A stretch of 64,000 nt of DNA, taken from assembly GCA_950022295.1 (NCBI GenBank), contig OX465597.1:255131016-255195015 (forward strand). The letters run 5' to 3'. The position numbers and the translations under genes were made by a program. Source of the stretch: Bromus sterilis. Lineage: Eukaryota; Streptophyta; Magnoliopsida; Poales; Poaceae. This document shows positions 11,720 to 24,920 of this stretch, one piece after another. The notes under the pieces are model-generated. The model had not been told where the DNA came from and ran no database searches. It saw only the letters and a program-made list of their open reading frames with translations. Position 1 is the stretch's first letter, and every line of letters starts with the position of its first letter.

Positions 11720-13366
11720 ATGTCGTTCGCAGCTATTCGCTCCGGCGAACCTATTCCTGTTTTCAATGGGAAGGACTACCCGTACTGGAAGGACAAGATG
11801 ATGAGGAATATCATTGCCATCAATTCTGCTGCCTGGGAAGTTGTCAAGAATGGAGTTCAGCTCAAGGACAAGGACAATCCTACAGGTTATGAAATCAAAG
11901 GTCTAGCACTTAAGTCTGAAGTCTAGGTATTCATTACCAATCATGTGACTCTAGAGAAATATCATGAAGTGAAGAATATCCCTTCTGCCAAAGGTGTCTG
12001 GGAATGTCTTCAAATGATTGTAGAAGGAGTTTCCACTCAGAAAGATGCTAGAGTTGATACTCTCCGAACAAATTCTACCGTTTCAAGAGACATGAGGGAG
12101 AGAAGGTCAACTCCATATACAGCAGACTCACTACTCTTGCGAATGAGTTGATTTCTCTCGGTGCTGAAGACATTACCCCTCACATGGTAGTGAGAACTTT
12201 GCTTCGCTCATTGGATGACTCCTTCCATCACATCGTGCTGATGATAAAGGAAAGGACTGATTTCAGAAATCTCGTTGCCGCTGATATTCTTGAGAGACTC
12301 AACATATTTGAAATGGAAGAAGATGAGAAGCGTGATATAAATGGCTCTTGAAGAAGATCACATGCTCTAAAAGAAAAAGCTTCACATCACTCTTCACCTG
12401 AAGTTAGTTCTGCTTCCGGTGTTGAATCTGATGATCCTGCAAGCATTGGGAAGGATTTGGCTTTGATCATGAGACGCTTCAACCGCTTCCAGAGAAAAGG
12501 TTTTTCATCACCGAAGAAAAATTAGTCGTCAAGGAACTCAAGTAACTCATCTCACCGTTCATCCTCAAGAAGCTCTCCATCGAAGGACAACTGCTGCAAT
12601 AAGTGCAAGAAACCAGGTCATTACATTGCTGACTGCCCAATGTGGGAAGCTGAAAACAAATCAAAGCATTCACTCAGAGATTCCTCAAGCAAGCTCCACA
12701 GATCCACCATAAGCTATCAGTCCAAGAGACATGATTACAGTTCAAGAAGAGAAAAGAATAAAGATTCTGATGATGAAAAGAAAAAGAAGTACCACAAGAA
12801 GCGCGAGAGTTCTTCTTCGAAGTCACACTCATCTCTTCGAAGCAAATCTCACCGTGCCAAGTCCTATCTAGGTAAGGAGATGAACTCTGAAGAAGAAGCC
12901 TCTAGAACCGAAGCTGAATTAGGCTCATGATCTCCATCTGGATCCAAGTCTGATGGTGTTGCTGGATTGGCATTTGCTTCGGCCGGTGCTTCAAGCTCAT
13001 TCTCCACCAACAACAGTAGTGAAGATGAAGCTCCTGCATACTGCTTCATGGCCAAAGCAAAGGTATCTTCATCCAAAGTTACCTATGATACTTCTGATAG
13101 TTCTTCATATGAAAGTGACTCAAAGATAAGCTACACTAAACTGGCTAAAATTGTTTCAATCCAACAAGATGAACTTGATTCGCTAAGCAAAACCATTAAG
13201 AAATCAGAGACCCTGTTGATCGATGAGATAGAGAAAGGTCAAACTTTAACTAACGAGCATGCTGCTCTGAAAGAGAAGTTTGAAGAATTATCCTCTCGGC
13301 ATGATCTTCTTTCAGTTGACTATGAGAAGCTTACCTATGAATTTCTTCAGAGGAAAATGGCTCTCG
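11720..13366 (+). pseudogene. gag: A1 gag (capsid/nucleocapsid), broken
   Basis: The gene starts at ATG 11720 (MSFAAIRSGEP), matching the start in B. A TAG at 11924-11926 replaces the Trp codon of B. Further frameshifts follow near 12060-12150, with stops at 12349 and near 12522. The zinc knuckle is complete as CNKCKKPGHYIADC (about 12594-12636), with all CCHC residues. A Ser/Lys-rich segment and a coiled coil (about 13120-13350) follow. The frame ends by deletion fusion at about 13362-13367, where the gag C-terminus and all of protease are missing relative to B. It cannot make a full Gag. Confidence 0.85.
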
Positions 13367-16329
13367 CGCTATGTTGTCTTTTCACATGATGACTATACGT
13401 TTGTCTTTGAGGGTTACCGAAAAGGAGATCTATATATTGTTAATTTTTCTTCGGACCCTGCTGAATCCACATGCTTAATGGCAAAAGTTTCATCTGGCTG
13501 GTTATGGCATCGAAGACATGGTCATGCAGGGATGAGAAATCTTCAAACTCTAGTGAAGAAGAAGCATATCATTGGCCTTAACGAAGTAAAATTCGATAAG
13601 GATCTCTCTGCAGTGCTTGTGAAGCTGGAAAAATTACGAAGAAACATCATTCAGCGAAGACTATCATGACCACTACTCATCCCCTTGAATTGCTTCACAT
13701 GGATCTTTTCGGTCCTCAAAATCATGACAGTCTGGGAGGAAACAAATATGGTCTCGTCATTGTTTATGATTTCTCTCACTATACTTGGGTTTTCTTTCTG
13801 AATGACAAGAGCAAAGTTGTTGAAATATTCAAATCTTTCGCTAAGAGAGCTCAAACTGAATATGAATTATCTCTGAAGCATATCCGAAGTGATAATGGAA
13901 ATGAATTCGAAAATACTCATATTGAAGATTTTCTTGATGATCATGGCTTTACTCATGAATTCTCTGTTGCTTATACACCTCAACAAAATGGTGTACTTGA
14001 AAGGAAGAATAGAACTCTTATTGAAATGGCCAGAACCATGCTTGCTGAATAGAAGACTCCTATCAGGTTCTGGGCTGAAGCAATTAACACTGCATTTCAT
14101 ATCATCAACAAGGTTTACCTTCACAAATTTCTGAAGAAGACTTCACATGAGCTTTTCACTGGAAACAAGCCCAATGTATGATAGCTTAGGGTATTTGGTG
14201 CTCCTTGCTTTATTAGAGATATGAATCATAGCTCAAAATTTGCCCCTAAGGAACATGAAGGTTTTCTACTAGGTTATGGCTCAAACTCTCACACTTACAG
14301 GGTGTATAAACTCCCACTTTAGGAAAGTTATGGAAACTGTGAATGTGAGGTTTGATGAAACTCATGGCTCTCAAAAGGAGCATTTGCCTCATGATCTAGA
14401 TGAACCTCCTCTTGATGAAGTGATCAGGTCCATGGCCATTGGAGAGATTCTTCCTGTCGAAGAAAATTCACGTCAAGAAAATCACGATGATGATGATCCA
14501 ATCTTCCCACACCTAGCCCGGGGCGCTGGAGATCAACACCGTGAAGCTAATGATGGACAGGATGAAGAAGAACCTGTGAATGAAGAAAAAATGCACATCC
14601 CGAAGGAAATGCCGATCCTAAAGGAAATTCCAATCCCGAAGGAAATGTTGATCCCGAAGAAGAACTAGAGCCACAAGCAAATGAAAATGCACTGTCTCGA
14701 GTGCGAAGAAGAGTTGATGTTGATTCGATCCTTGAAGAGATTCAACAACCAGGTCGTCCCACAACTCACTCTCGTACTCGTTTGGCTAACTTATGTGGAA
14801 ACTTTTCGTTTGTCTCCATGTTAGAACCTTCAAAGTTTGATGAAGCCATGAAGGACCCAGATTGGTTAACTTCCATGCTCGAAGAACTTAACCAATTCAA
14901 GCGAAACAAAGTCTGGTCCTTAGTTGAAAGGCCTGATCCCACGAAGCACAACATCATTGGTACAAAGTGGATTTTTCACAACAAGCAAGATGAAGATGTT
15001 ATTGTGGTAAGAAACAAAGCACAACTGGCAGCACAAGGGTACACCCAAATGGAAGGTATCGATTTCGGTGAAACTTATGCTCCAGTTGCTCGTCTCGAAT
15101 CCATTCGTGTTATGCTTGCTTTTGCAAATTTCAATGATATCCTGCTTTATCAAATGGATGTGAAAAGTGCTTTTCTTAACGGAGAAATCGAAGAAAAAGT
15201 GTATGTTATGCAGCCTCCAGGTTTTAAAGACTCTAAGAATCCTAACATGGTGTACAGGTTGCACAAAGATCTTTATGGGTTAAAGAAAGCACCTCGTGCT
15301 TGGTATGACACCCGGAAGGACTTCCTTCTAAAGAAAGGCTTCAAACCAGGAACAACTGACCCAATTCTTTTCACTCGCTCTTATAATGGTGATTTGTTTG
15401 TCTGTCAAATTTATGTAGATGATATTATTTTTGGATGCACTAACACTGAAATCATTGAAGAATTTGCCAAAATGATGTCGAAGAAATATGAGATGTCTAT
15501 GATGGGTGAATTGAAGTTCTTCCTTGGCCTTCAAATCCATCAAAAGAAGAATGGCACCTTTATTTCCCAAGAAAAATATCTCAAGGATTTTCTGAAGAAG
15601 ATCGGACTCACTGATTGCAAAACAATTAAGACTCCAATGCCTACCAATGGCTTCCTAGATGCAGATCAGAAGGGCAAAGCTTTCGATCAAAAGAAATATC
15701 GGTCTATGATTGGCTCTCTCTTATATTTATGTGCATCTAGACCTGAGATTATGCTTTCAGTATGTATTTGTGCTCTCTTTCAGGCAAATCCAAAGGAATC
15801 ACATCATACTGCTGTGAAGAGAATTCTTCGATATCTTGCTCACACACCTACCTTGGGTTTATGGTATCCCAAGGGAGCTCAGTTTGATATTATTGGATAT
15901 TCTGATTCGGACTGGGCTGGTGATCGTGTTGATAGGAACTCTACTTCAGGCACTTGTCATTTCCTCGGAAGATCACTTGCGTGTTGGGCTTCCAAGAAGC
16001 AAAAATGTGTATCAAAATCTACTGCTGAAGCCGAATACATTGCTGCTGGCTCATGATGCACTCAAATTCATGTGAAGAAAATTCCTCTTCTATGTGATAA
16101 TGAGAGTACAATCAAAATTTCTCACAATCCTGTGCATCACTCTTGCACGAAGCATATTGACATTCGCCATCATTTTCTTCGTGATCATGTTCAGCGTGAA
16201 GACATTGTGATTAGTCATGTCGGAAATGAAGATCAACTGGCTGATATTTTCACGAAACCATTGGATGAGAAAAGGTTCTGTGCGTTAAGGTGTGAGCTCA
16301 ATATTTTGGACTCACGAAATGATGTATGA
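13367..16329 (+). pseudogene. pol: A1 pol remnant: integrase, reverse transcriptase, RNase H
   Basis: The remnant begins inside pol after the deletion. The integrase HH motif is visible (WHRRHGHAG), but the CxxC part is lost by frameshift near 13610. The catalytic core keeps HMDLFGP, RSDNG and the Glu in NGVLERKN. A TAG at 14050 interrupts it. The longest open part (14701-16056) holds RT with KKAPRAWYD and YVDDIIFG, then RNase H with GYSDSDWAGD and STAEAEYIAAGS, and stops at a TGA in place of Cys. About 36 bases present in A2 (ILWLKQTLKDYG region) are missing at about 16066. The C-terminus ends at TGA 16327-16329, overlapping the next ORF. Confidence 0.85.
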
Positions 16330-18301
16330 AGATTTGGGCTTCGGTGACGAATCTCCAGTTCTTGACCATATCAATGAAGCTGAACAGACTGCTCCAAAGA
16401 AAAGAGGAGGCGGAACGAAGGCGAAGAACAATGCTCATGGGATTCCCGTATCTATTCGGAAGCAGCTTGGATATGACACACCTCCTAAAGAAACAAAGGA
16501 TCAGAGAAAGATTCGCTTGCAAGGCATTCGGCGCTACTTGGCCATCAGGTGGTACAAGTACAAAAGTATCCCTGATTGGAAATGGGAAATGCAATTTTCC
16601 TTCAGTCCACCCTTCCAGTATACTTCGTACATGTGTGTCAAGTATACTGAAGAAAATCGGCATCTCTACGACCCAGTCCCACCGAAGTATCCTCACCCCA
16701 ATACACTCAAGACACCCGATGATTATCCAGAAGAGAAAAAGAGGTTGAGAATCGCTGCTGAGAAGAAAAGACTCAAAGATGAGAAGAAGCCATCCAAGTT
16801 AGCTGCTGCCGAAGCTCGTGGAGATGGCCCAAGCACGAAGAAGAAACGCGAATTGAAGAAGAAAACTGCCTCACCCCCTCACGCCTCCACTAATGAGGAA
16901 GGGCGAGCTAGGCAGGAACAAGACACTCTAGAAGACACAATCCATGATGATTCCAATGCTGAAGCTGATGACGAATCAGAAGCTGAAGCAGATGATGAGT
17001 CTGAGCCTGATCCTCCCGAGAAATAAAAGCTTCGAATTCCTTTGAAGAAGAAGCCGGAAGAGAAACCTGCTGCTAGAGGGCTAAAGATTCAAGACGCAAC
17101 AGATAAGCCCGCAGCAGGCCCCACCATCGACATGATCAACTTGGTGGTAGCAAAGCCCTTGGCCTCGAAGCCACCGGCAGAGAACCTCAATACTGAGAGG
17201 CGCTCAAAGCTGAGGCCCGACCCAACGAAGCAGAAGCAAGCCGAGAAAGATGATGCCCCCAACGAAGCCTGATCCGACCACCGCTCCAAACCCATCAACG
17301 AAGCGAAAGCTCACTGAAGCAGAATTGAAATAGAAAGACCTCGAGGAGGCACTTAATCAAAGTGTTCTTTCCCGAGATTCTGCCATCAAGCATAAGGAAG
17401 CAGAAGATGTAGCTAGGAAGCAAAGAAAACTTGACTCTGCAAAGTTGGCGGCTGAGAAGGCTGAAACGAAGCGCAAGCTCGAAGAAGCCAAGAAAAATGA
17501 AGAGAAGGCTGCAGCTGAATAAAAACATCTTGCAGAAAATGAAGCCAAGCGCAAGGCTAGACTTGATGGTCTTAAAACAAGGAAGGCTGAGAAAGCAGCC
17601 AAGGCTGCCCAGAAGAAGGCAGTGGTGGATATGTCTCCTGGTTCCGAAGCAAATCCGCCAAAGCAGGAAGGCATTTCTATGACTGAAGCTCATGTAGAGC
17701 AAGATCGCCATAGTGGGCATCAATTCCATGATCCACGTGAAGGAGAACTATGGGATCACTTGGGTGTGACTGAAGCCCTTTGGAAGAAATGTGAAGCTAA
17801 AGATCCTGAAGCCCTTGATCTCGGTGAAGTCTACATTTCAGGCTCCATCGAAGCAATGATCACTACAATGATCAGTCAGCTAAAGGACTTGCACTCAAGG
17901 GATAGGGCTGAAACAGCCAAGATCCATAACTATCAACAACGTGCTGACGCCGAAACTGATGAAGACTTCAAAGTGCACGCTTTGAAAATGCTTCAGAAGG
18001 TGACTGATGTGAACACCACCACCAAAGACAACATCAAGACCTACAAAGGGAAGATTAAAGATGCCGTCGATGAAATGGTCAAAACGCACAATGCTTCGAT
18101 CATGGAAAGAGATTCCAAGAAGCGCAAGGCCACGCTGGAAGTTGAACCAGCTGCAGCAAAGCCCTCTTAAGAAAATCCTTCCGACCCTTCTCCCAATAAG
18201 AAAACCACAAAGAGGCGGAATATTACGCTTGCCTCAGCTGCCGAAATGGACACAAGCGATGAACCCATTAGCCAGCCGAAGGAAAACCCCGAAGCCATTC
18301 C
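16319..18301 (+). pseudogene. A1 third ORF (Sirevirus extra gene, env-like position), broken and truncated
   Basis: The ORF opens with ATGATG at 16319, overlapping the pol stop by 11 bases. The N-terminal half contains a conserved aromatic stretch (WKWEMQFSFSPPFQYTSY) followed by a long Lys/Glu-rich, Ala-rich helical region likely to form coiled coil. It is broken by TAA at 17024-17026 (CAA in A2), by an extra C near 17250 that shifts frame, and by more stops. An open part at 17622-18170 has another helical segment. The gene is cut at 18301 by G4. I know of no tested function. Sireviruses often carry an envelope-like ORF here, but I see no signal peptide or membrane segment. Confidence 0.65.
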
Positions 18302-19422
18302 TGTCGTGGATATAATCATGACAATAGTTGTAGGGGTGTGATAGGAGCTAAATGAATCTGTACGTAGAGTGGTTGACGCAGGGGGAATAATACAGGTTAG
18401 GCCTCTCCTTAGAGATAAAAACCTTAATCCTGTCCCAGGCTGACTGGGGTGTTCTTGCTCCAAGTCTGAGTAAAATGTTGCCCGTCACCCTTTCTGGGGC
18501 TGGGGGAGGCTTATATAGAGTGCGCCTCTGCCCCTTCAATGCCCCATTAAATGGCTCTTAATTACAAGGTTAAATATGTATACTGAAGACATGAAACGGT
18601 CTCTTCATTACTGCTAATTAAGCAGGAGAAACGCCCGTGGTCTTTAATGCTTTGCGCCCGTTGCGTTCCTGCCCTCCGAGTAACGACCAGCTCGCCGATC
18701 CCCTTTTCCGAGTAACTGACTACTCGGAGCCTGTTTGCTTTCTGAGTAACTGATTACTCGGAGGCCATCTTTTCTTCCGAGTAACATGTTACTAAGAGAC
18801 ACTGTGAATTGAGCCTCTGAGTTTGATAAATCTCTGTATTATTTGACGATTTTATCTATTTTATTGGGTGTATTTGAGAGACAAAGGATCTGAGGGTACC
18901 CCTTGGTTTCCAATGCTTAAGGGTATACCTTTGGTGTGACCACGACATTAGCCCCCAAGTGCTTTTGGGTGCTCGCGGTTGAGGAAGCTGACATTTGTCA
19001 GATTTCATGAGGTATGTGAAGATTAAACTCAATAAGAGGCCCGGAAGGACTTTATTGACATTTGAACATTTCACTCGAGTGTGGGTTGGCCAAGTTAAAG
19101 GAAAAATCTGGCGACACTCCAGCGTCTCTCGGAAGAGGTGGACTGAGGCCTCGGAAGGCGTGTCTTGGAGTAAAAGGCCTTAAACTCCATATAAACCAAA
19201 ATTTTAAACTTCGATATCCTAAAGCATCACAATGAGCTTTAGGTCATACCACATGGTATATCGATTCTTTACCCCCTGCGCCTGGTCATACTAGTATTCT
19301 AGCATTCTTCGTCAGAGACGGACCACGAGCGAGTTAGCTACTCGGAGTTTTCCATTGAGTAGTCCGCGAGTATAAGGTTTTCCATTTGTGGTGTCCTTAG
19401 CGTTCCGAGTGATAGCTTACTC
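18302..19422 (-). repeat. G4 3' LTR, left portion
   Basis: The LTR terminus TGTCGTGG starts directly after A1 sequence. The preceding ATTCC (18297-18301) is the candidate target duplication, with its mate lost. Stem-loops built on CCGAGT/ACTCGG occur at 18707-18728, 18741-18762 and 18777-18798. The LTR resumes after G3 at 28587, and its right end is somewhere between about 28740 and 28960, which I could not fix. No gene is present. Confidence 0.75.
18511..18518 (-). promoter_or_regulatory. TATA box of the G4 LTR promoter (minus strand)
   Basis: The minus strand reads CTATATAAGCC here, followed by a C-rich leader with ACTCAGACTTGG. The position, about 200 bases from the LTR end, fits an LTR promoter reading leftward. 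Confidence 0.55.
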
Positions 19423-22400
19423 TGTAACATCCCAAATTTTTCAAAATTTTGGAATGTTAATAAATAATATAATATTGATTGACTTGTTTGAATTTTAGAG
19501 TAAACGAAAACTTTTCTTTTGAGTTTTTGTTTAAAACCTTTACAAATCATTTAATAAAATTTGGATAATCATTTATCCAATAATAAAAATCTTTGTTGTG
19601 AAGTTTATTCCAAATTCAAATATTGATTTTCTTTCTTTTGTCTTTTTGAAATTTGGTAGGAACCACAATTAAATATTTTAGAGCGAGAATAAAATGACTT
19701 TCTCAAATTTATTGTGGTGCCATACTCATTCTCGAATTTTATTTGAAATTTGAGTTTATTTGATATTGACGTTTAAGAGATATTTAAATATTTCCAACAA
19801 TTTATTGAATAAAATGAGAGGAGATAATATGACTTCTTCGAAGATAGTATTGATTTTTTTTTAAAGTGCTCATTTGAACACTTGATTATTTTTTTTGTAA
19901 TCTTTTTGGTATTTATAAAACCCTAAAACTAATTTGGGGAATTTATTAGTGCCTTAAATGAATTTTGGTTGATAAAAATCTATTTATAACATTTAATTCG
20001 AAGAGAAATATATTTCTATAATCTCTATATTTTATTTAGTCTACATATATGTTTCGACTTTGGGAGGGATTTGATAATCCAGAATTTTAGTGTTGTTAGG
20101 TATTAGAAAATATAAATCCTAGATCATCTAAGCCGAGCCCATGTTTCTGATTTATTTTCCCTCTGTCTTTTTCCTCCCTTGACCTAATTTCCACTAAGGC
20201 TCATATCATCTTCTTCTGTCGCACGTTCATGAACGAATGAGTCACTCATTACAGAAAAAACGAGGTACATGGCACCTGGACACGTTCCTTCCCTCCTTCT
20301 ACTTAATTCCTTGACCGATTCGATATGAAGTCTACATTCGTAGCACATTATAAGGAATTCATTCAGGCAATTAAAACCTCACTTTAATGCTTTTAATGCC
20401 ATTATTTCTCCATGAATGACATTAACTCCATTTCCAAAACCTCGCTTTTAATGCCCATTATTTCTCCATGAATGTCATTAACTCCATTTCCAAAACCTTG
20501 CTCACTCTCCTTCTATGGACCTCCCATGACCCTATAAATACCGCCTCTAGGACCCCTTTGAACCACACATCCCCACGCATAAAGTCCCTCTTCAAATCCC
20601 TTTCCTTCGTGCGCAATTTCTCGTCGGAGTAAACATGCATCCACACTTCCGGTGAAGATTTTTGTCGCCAAGAAAGGTACCTAGTCCATATTTCTTCCTC
20701 TAGTTTCTTCCCCTTGCCGATGCGCACCGTTGTGACATATTTTTCCTCTCGATTGCAAGGCCGGAGCACGCCGTCCGTGTCATTGTGCTCTTCATTTGTT
20801 CTTCTTTACTCTGGCGGAACTTCTCGGCTATCCGAAGGCGAACATGCAGTTATAACCTTGTCCATCGAGTCGTCCAAATCATCCTCTACCCCGTTCGGTT
20901 GTTCGTTGACGCCGGAGACCTTTTTCCAAAATTCCGGCGAGATCTCCGGTAAGATTTTCTCCTCTTTGATTCATCTTTTTTTTTGTAAAAAATTGAATAG
21001 GTGCAGACCTATCAGAACTCGCCACGTGGCATCTTTTTTATTAATCCCGTAATTCATTTTAGCAAAAATATCCAAACTTCAAAAATTCATATCTTCTAGC
21101 CCGTAAGTCGGATTTCGACAAATTTTATATCCCCGGATTCCTTGGAAAATGCAGTTTATTATTTTCCAGTAATATTCCCCTTTTGATAATTCGAAATTTA
21201 ACTCAAATTTCTTTTTATAATTGATATACATCTTATTCTATAATTTATTTGGAATATTATCTTCATGAAATTTGTTCCTTAAAATCAAATCTTTCTGTTT
21301 GGAAAATTGTCACATTCTTTCCATCATATAAATACACTATTTTGACCTCAAACCTTCGTCCAAGCTTACCTTTAGTTATATCTCTTTTTTTTATAAATTT
21401 GGCTACAAAAATTCAATTTTCTCAACAAGATCATCACGATTTCTATCGGATCTTTTTGAATCCAATCCAAGAATTGATTTCCTATGCAAATATTCATATG
21501 GACAAACCAACTGAGTTTGACATACTCTCCATCCAATTGATTTTATAACCAACCTCCAACATATTCTATTGATTTTACAATCCTCGGATATATGATTTCC
21601 ATCATATTTCCATCCAATCCAACTTGATCCTATCTCAACCTATCCATGCCATAGTAATTAGTTTATTAATAGTAATAACTAAATATTTATGTTGTAGTTG
21701 TATCTTATTTGGATCTTCACTTTGGATTGAGTTGTGTGTTGAAGTGTTTCTCTTTTACCGTTAGATATATTGTAACGAGATGGAGAGATGACTACGAGTA
21801 GAATATTTCATCGTCAGGATCCAGGCAAGTTACTCTTTTGATCATGCTCCAGTATTACCTATATTTTTTATATGCATTGTAGTCCAACTTAAATATTATG
21901 CATTGATAGGATTATATATTATGCTATGCTATTACACCCAGTAGTTCATTGAGGTAGGTCTGAACCTTATATCATTGTCGCCACCGTGTAGAATTATACT
22001 GCTTTGCTAAGTAGACGTGGATTGGGAAGTGATCCATTATGAGGTATGAGTGACTAAGTAGTAAACAGGACCAAGATAATCTTAATGAACCACCTGGGTG
22101 GAATGGTTGGCGGCACCCTGGAGGAACCAGTGGATTTGCCTGAGTGACCTGGAGATGGCCAGTAATCACTGCGGAATGCCACCCAGGCTTAAAGGGATCA
22201 ATCATATTTTTCATAACTAGAAGCTTACGTGTGCAGCCACAAGCTATTATGGGCTCTGGCTTGGTTGATTAGTTGTAGTGACTCTTACTAGGTGGTGCTA
22301 CGAACGTAGTTATGATTAGGTGGGATGGGCACCGCCAGAGTGAGGGAAACTCTTCTAAAAGACTAGGTCTCGACCTTCCGGTTCTCATAGAACATGCAGT

Positions 22401-23085
22401 GTGACGAACTAAAAAGGAGGTGGTCGAGTCTTGTGGGCAAAAGTGCACAAACCTCTGCAGAGTGTACAAACTGATCATGATTAGCCGTTTCCCCGGTTAC
22501 GAATAACTTTGAGCATCTAGAAGTGGGAATGTTGACGGATCTCATCATATTTAATTAATCGATCGGGTTTAATGAACTTTGGGAATAGATTGACTTGGAG
22601 AAACCAATTCAATCATATTATGAGCTTTGTAGTACTGTTATGATACTCTTTGAGTAGGACAAAATCAGCTTTATGCAAACTGAAACTCTTAGAGCTTTTC
22701 CACCAGCCAAAATTGCATGTAGAAGATAGGTCTGTTATATATTCTTTTGGGAGTAACTTGCCGTACATTCAAAGTACTGACCCATTTTGGGCTGTAACCT
22801 TCGGTGTTGCAGGATTGTATATGACGAGTAAGTGATGCGATGTAGGGTTACGATGTCTACACTCAACTTTGCCGTTGGTGTTGATGGGACTCCACTTATG
22901 TATTGTTTGTTTCCGCGGTGTATTCTAGCCCAAAGGCTATAAGGTAATAAATACCATGTACTTACATTACTTTTTTGACATGTGATTTATGGTATTTCAT
23001 CGAGTACTGTGTGTGCTAGCATACTGATCCAGGGATAGCACAGAAGCACAGTAGACTTGGTTCCCTTCGGGACCGGGTCGTTACA
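19423..23085 (+). repeat. G3 5' LTR (3663 bp)
   Basis: It is bounded by TG...CA. A TATA box (TATAAATA, 20533-20540) follows CATGACCC and precedes a pyrimidine-rich leader, so transcription probably starts near 20560-20570. A 112-codon frame from ATG 20714 lies in the presumed leader and is kept in the 3' LTR with few changes. I do not recognise it, and with two young copies conservation is not evidence of function. The rest is AT-rich and non-coding. Confidence 0.9.
20533..20540 (+). promoter_or_regulatory. TATA box, G3 5' LTR
   Basis: TATAAATACC in a GC-rich context is repeated at the equivalent place in the other LTR (26031-26038). Confidence 0.65.
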
Positions 23086-23088
23086 AGA

Positions 23089-23100
23089 TGGTATCAGAGC
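23089..23100 (+). promoter_or_regulatory. G3 primer-binding site
   Basis: TGGTATCAGAGC lies three bases after the LTR end, complementary to initiator Met tRNA. It confirms plus orientation. Confidence 0.88.
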
Positions 23101-24920
23101 ACATGTTGACTGTAGGTCGTGACCCTAGAAATTGGAAAGCCATTAGGAAGTATACTCTCTAAAAATATTATTTTGAAAAATAATAATTATTACTTATCTT
23201 TTCTAAGTTTTACCAAACACTCCCTCTTACCCCAAATAAATTAGACTATACCCATGCCACTTTGACCACTGATAAGGATTGTGTTATGCCACTTCGAGAA
23301 GGACAAGATATTGGGCAACTCAAGACCATTTCAGAGTACAAATGTTTTCAACGTGAATGGGAAGTATGGAAGTATGGAAGACTCGAAGAATTTGACGACT
23401 CTGAAGATCCCAAGATTACTCAAGACCCATAGAAGACCCGGATACATCCAAGACTAAGATGCTTGTGAAGAAGTTAAGGAATATATTACTCAATACCAAT
23501 AGTATCCAATCCACCATGAGAGTTGTGAAATGAACGAAAGAGGGCGAGTAGAGTGCCCGACCATGCGAGCTCATGTGGATGAAGGTACCATAGGAATTGT
23601 TTGATTGAATTTATGAGTGATATTTTGAGTTTTCTCAGAGTTTTTGCTATTGATTTAATTATTGGTGTCATTTGAATTGTTAAATTTAAATTTGTGTTTT
23701 TAGGATACGTATTCTGTAGGTTTTACTATTAATACAACCTTGAGAGGTGTGAGAAACGGATGATGTATCAGAAGACCATCACATCGATGAAACTCCTTGT
23801 ATCATAGAATTTGAAGAACCGAAGGGAATGAAGACTTTCTGACGAAAACATAGTAAACGAGTTTATTATGTATGTTTGTTGTTTGATGATTGTTAGGTGG
23901 ATATCCATCTCCCCTTCTCTCTAAAGATCTATCTCATCTCTGACCAACCTTAAATCCCATAGGTGGATATAATTATTTTGATGAGATCAGCGACCCATTC
24001 AAGGTAGAAGATTGGATTCAGAATATAGAAGGGACAAGAATTGCCCATTTGCAAGGAGAACACAATTGTTGAAGACGGAAGTTCCCTATTCTATGGATGA
24101 AAGTGTTAGCACAAACCATGTAGGATCATCGCCACCCAAAAACGTTTTATTAGTTTTGCAGTTGAAGAGCTCTTTAAGAGGAGTGAGAAAGACTGAGTGT
24201 TAGAATACCAGATTCATCTATCTGCATATGAAGTAATAATTTGAGTACGGGATGGATTGGCCCCCATACCGAAGACTCTTATTGTAAACTTTTGTATGTT
24301 GGATTGGTAAATCAGTGAGCCTAAAAATCCCGTAGTAGAGTGCCGATGCGACAAGCCTAAACCATAGAATGGTAAGACGCATTACCCTTTGTAGACATGC
24401 ATTGTGCCTAACGTAGGTTGTACGGTGAGTAAGAAACATGAAGATTTTCATGAAGCTTCATTTGGAAGTTATTTTGACCACCATGAGCGTCTTGATAGGT
24501 AGTTTTGGAACCTATGTATTTTATAGGAAGACTTGTTCTTTGGGGAGATGCAGATTCTTATCTGTGGATGCTTGATGAAGAACTATCATGGTTTGAAGAA
24601 TTTTGGAGACCCCATAAGCTTTCTTCTAAGGGTGGTAGCTCCCTAACACCCTGGTGCGGTAAATGATGCGAACCACACCCTGGTTAAGGTTCAGAACTGG
24701 TGCCTAGAGCCACGAGCCCCGGGATATGATTTAAGTAACGGAAGCATATGGAATTGTATCGGTGGAAGACAACCCTCAAACAAGAAGTGAAGATAAACTG
24801 CAAGCCTCATAATGTTATGCCAAGATCATGGGGAAGTAACCCAAGAAACCTCGACCCCAACCCATTTCTTTCTAGCCTTTGCAAATCTCGGGGACGAGAT
24901 TTCTTTTAAGGGTGGTAGTT
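23101..24920 (+). other. G3 internal region, non-coding, with polypurine junction
   Basis: No gag, protease, RT or integrase motif is visible, and frames are below 80 codons. Near the right end the sequence CTCGGGGACGAGATTTC followed by TTTTAAGGGTGGTAG (about 24886-24918) forms the polypurine junction. In Tekay/Del chromoviruses a similar stretch encodes the pol C-terminus. Here it is the only apparent coding relic. The interior presumably keeps packaging and priming signals only. Confidence 0.75.

Larger units (their letters stand above)
10456..18301 (+). mobile_element. A1: Sirevirus-type Ty1/copia retrotransposon, 5' part, decayed
   Basis: Order on the plus strand is LTR, Met-tRNA primer site, gag with coiled coil and zinc knuckle, integrase, reverse transcriptase, RNase H, then a third ORF. 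The integrase-before-RT order defines copia. The large gag with coiled coil and the extra 3' ORF fit Sireviruses. The copy carries many stops and frameshifts and a deletion that removes protease. It ends where G4 begins at 18302, so its 3' LTR is not attached. The closest relative in the window is A2, with B more distant. Confidence 0.85.

Noticed and set aside
20458..20769. 103-codon minus frame, repeated at 25956-26267
   Set aside because: Shadow of the LTR leader region, kept in both LTRs only because the copies are young. No domain.
21972..22214. 80-codon minus frame, repeated at 27469-27711
   Set aside because: LTR sequence opposite to the element, with no recognisable product.
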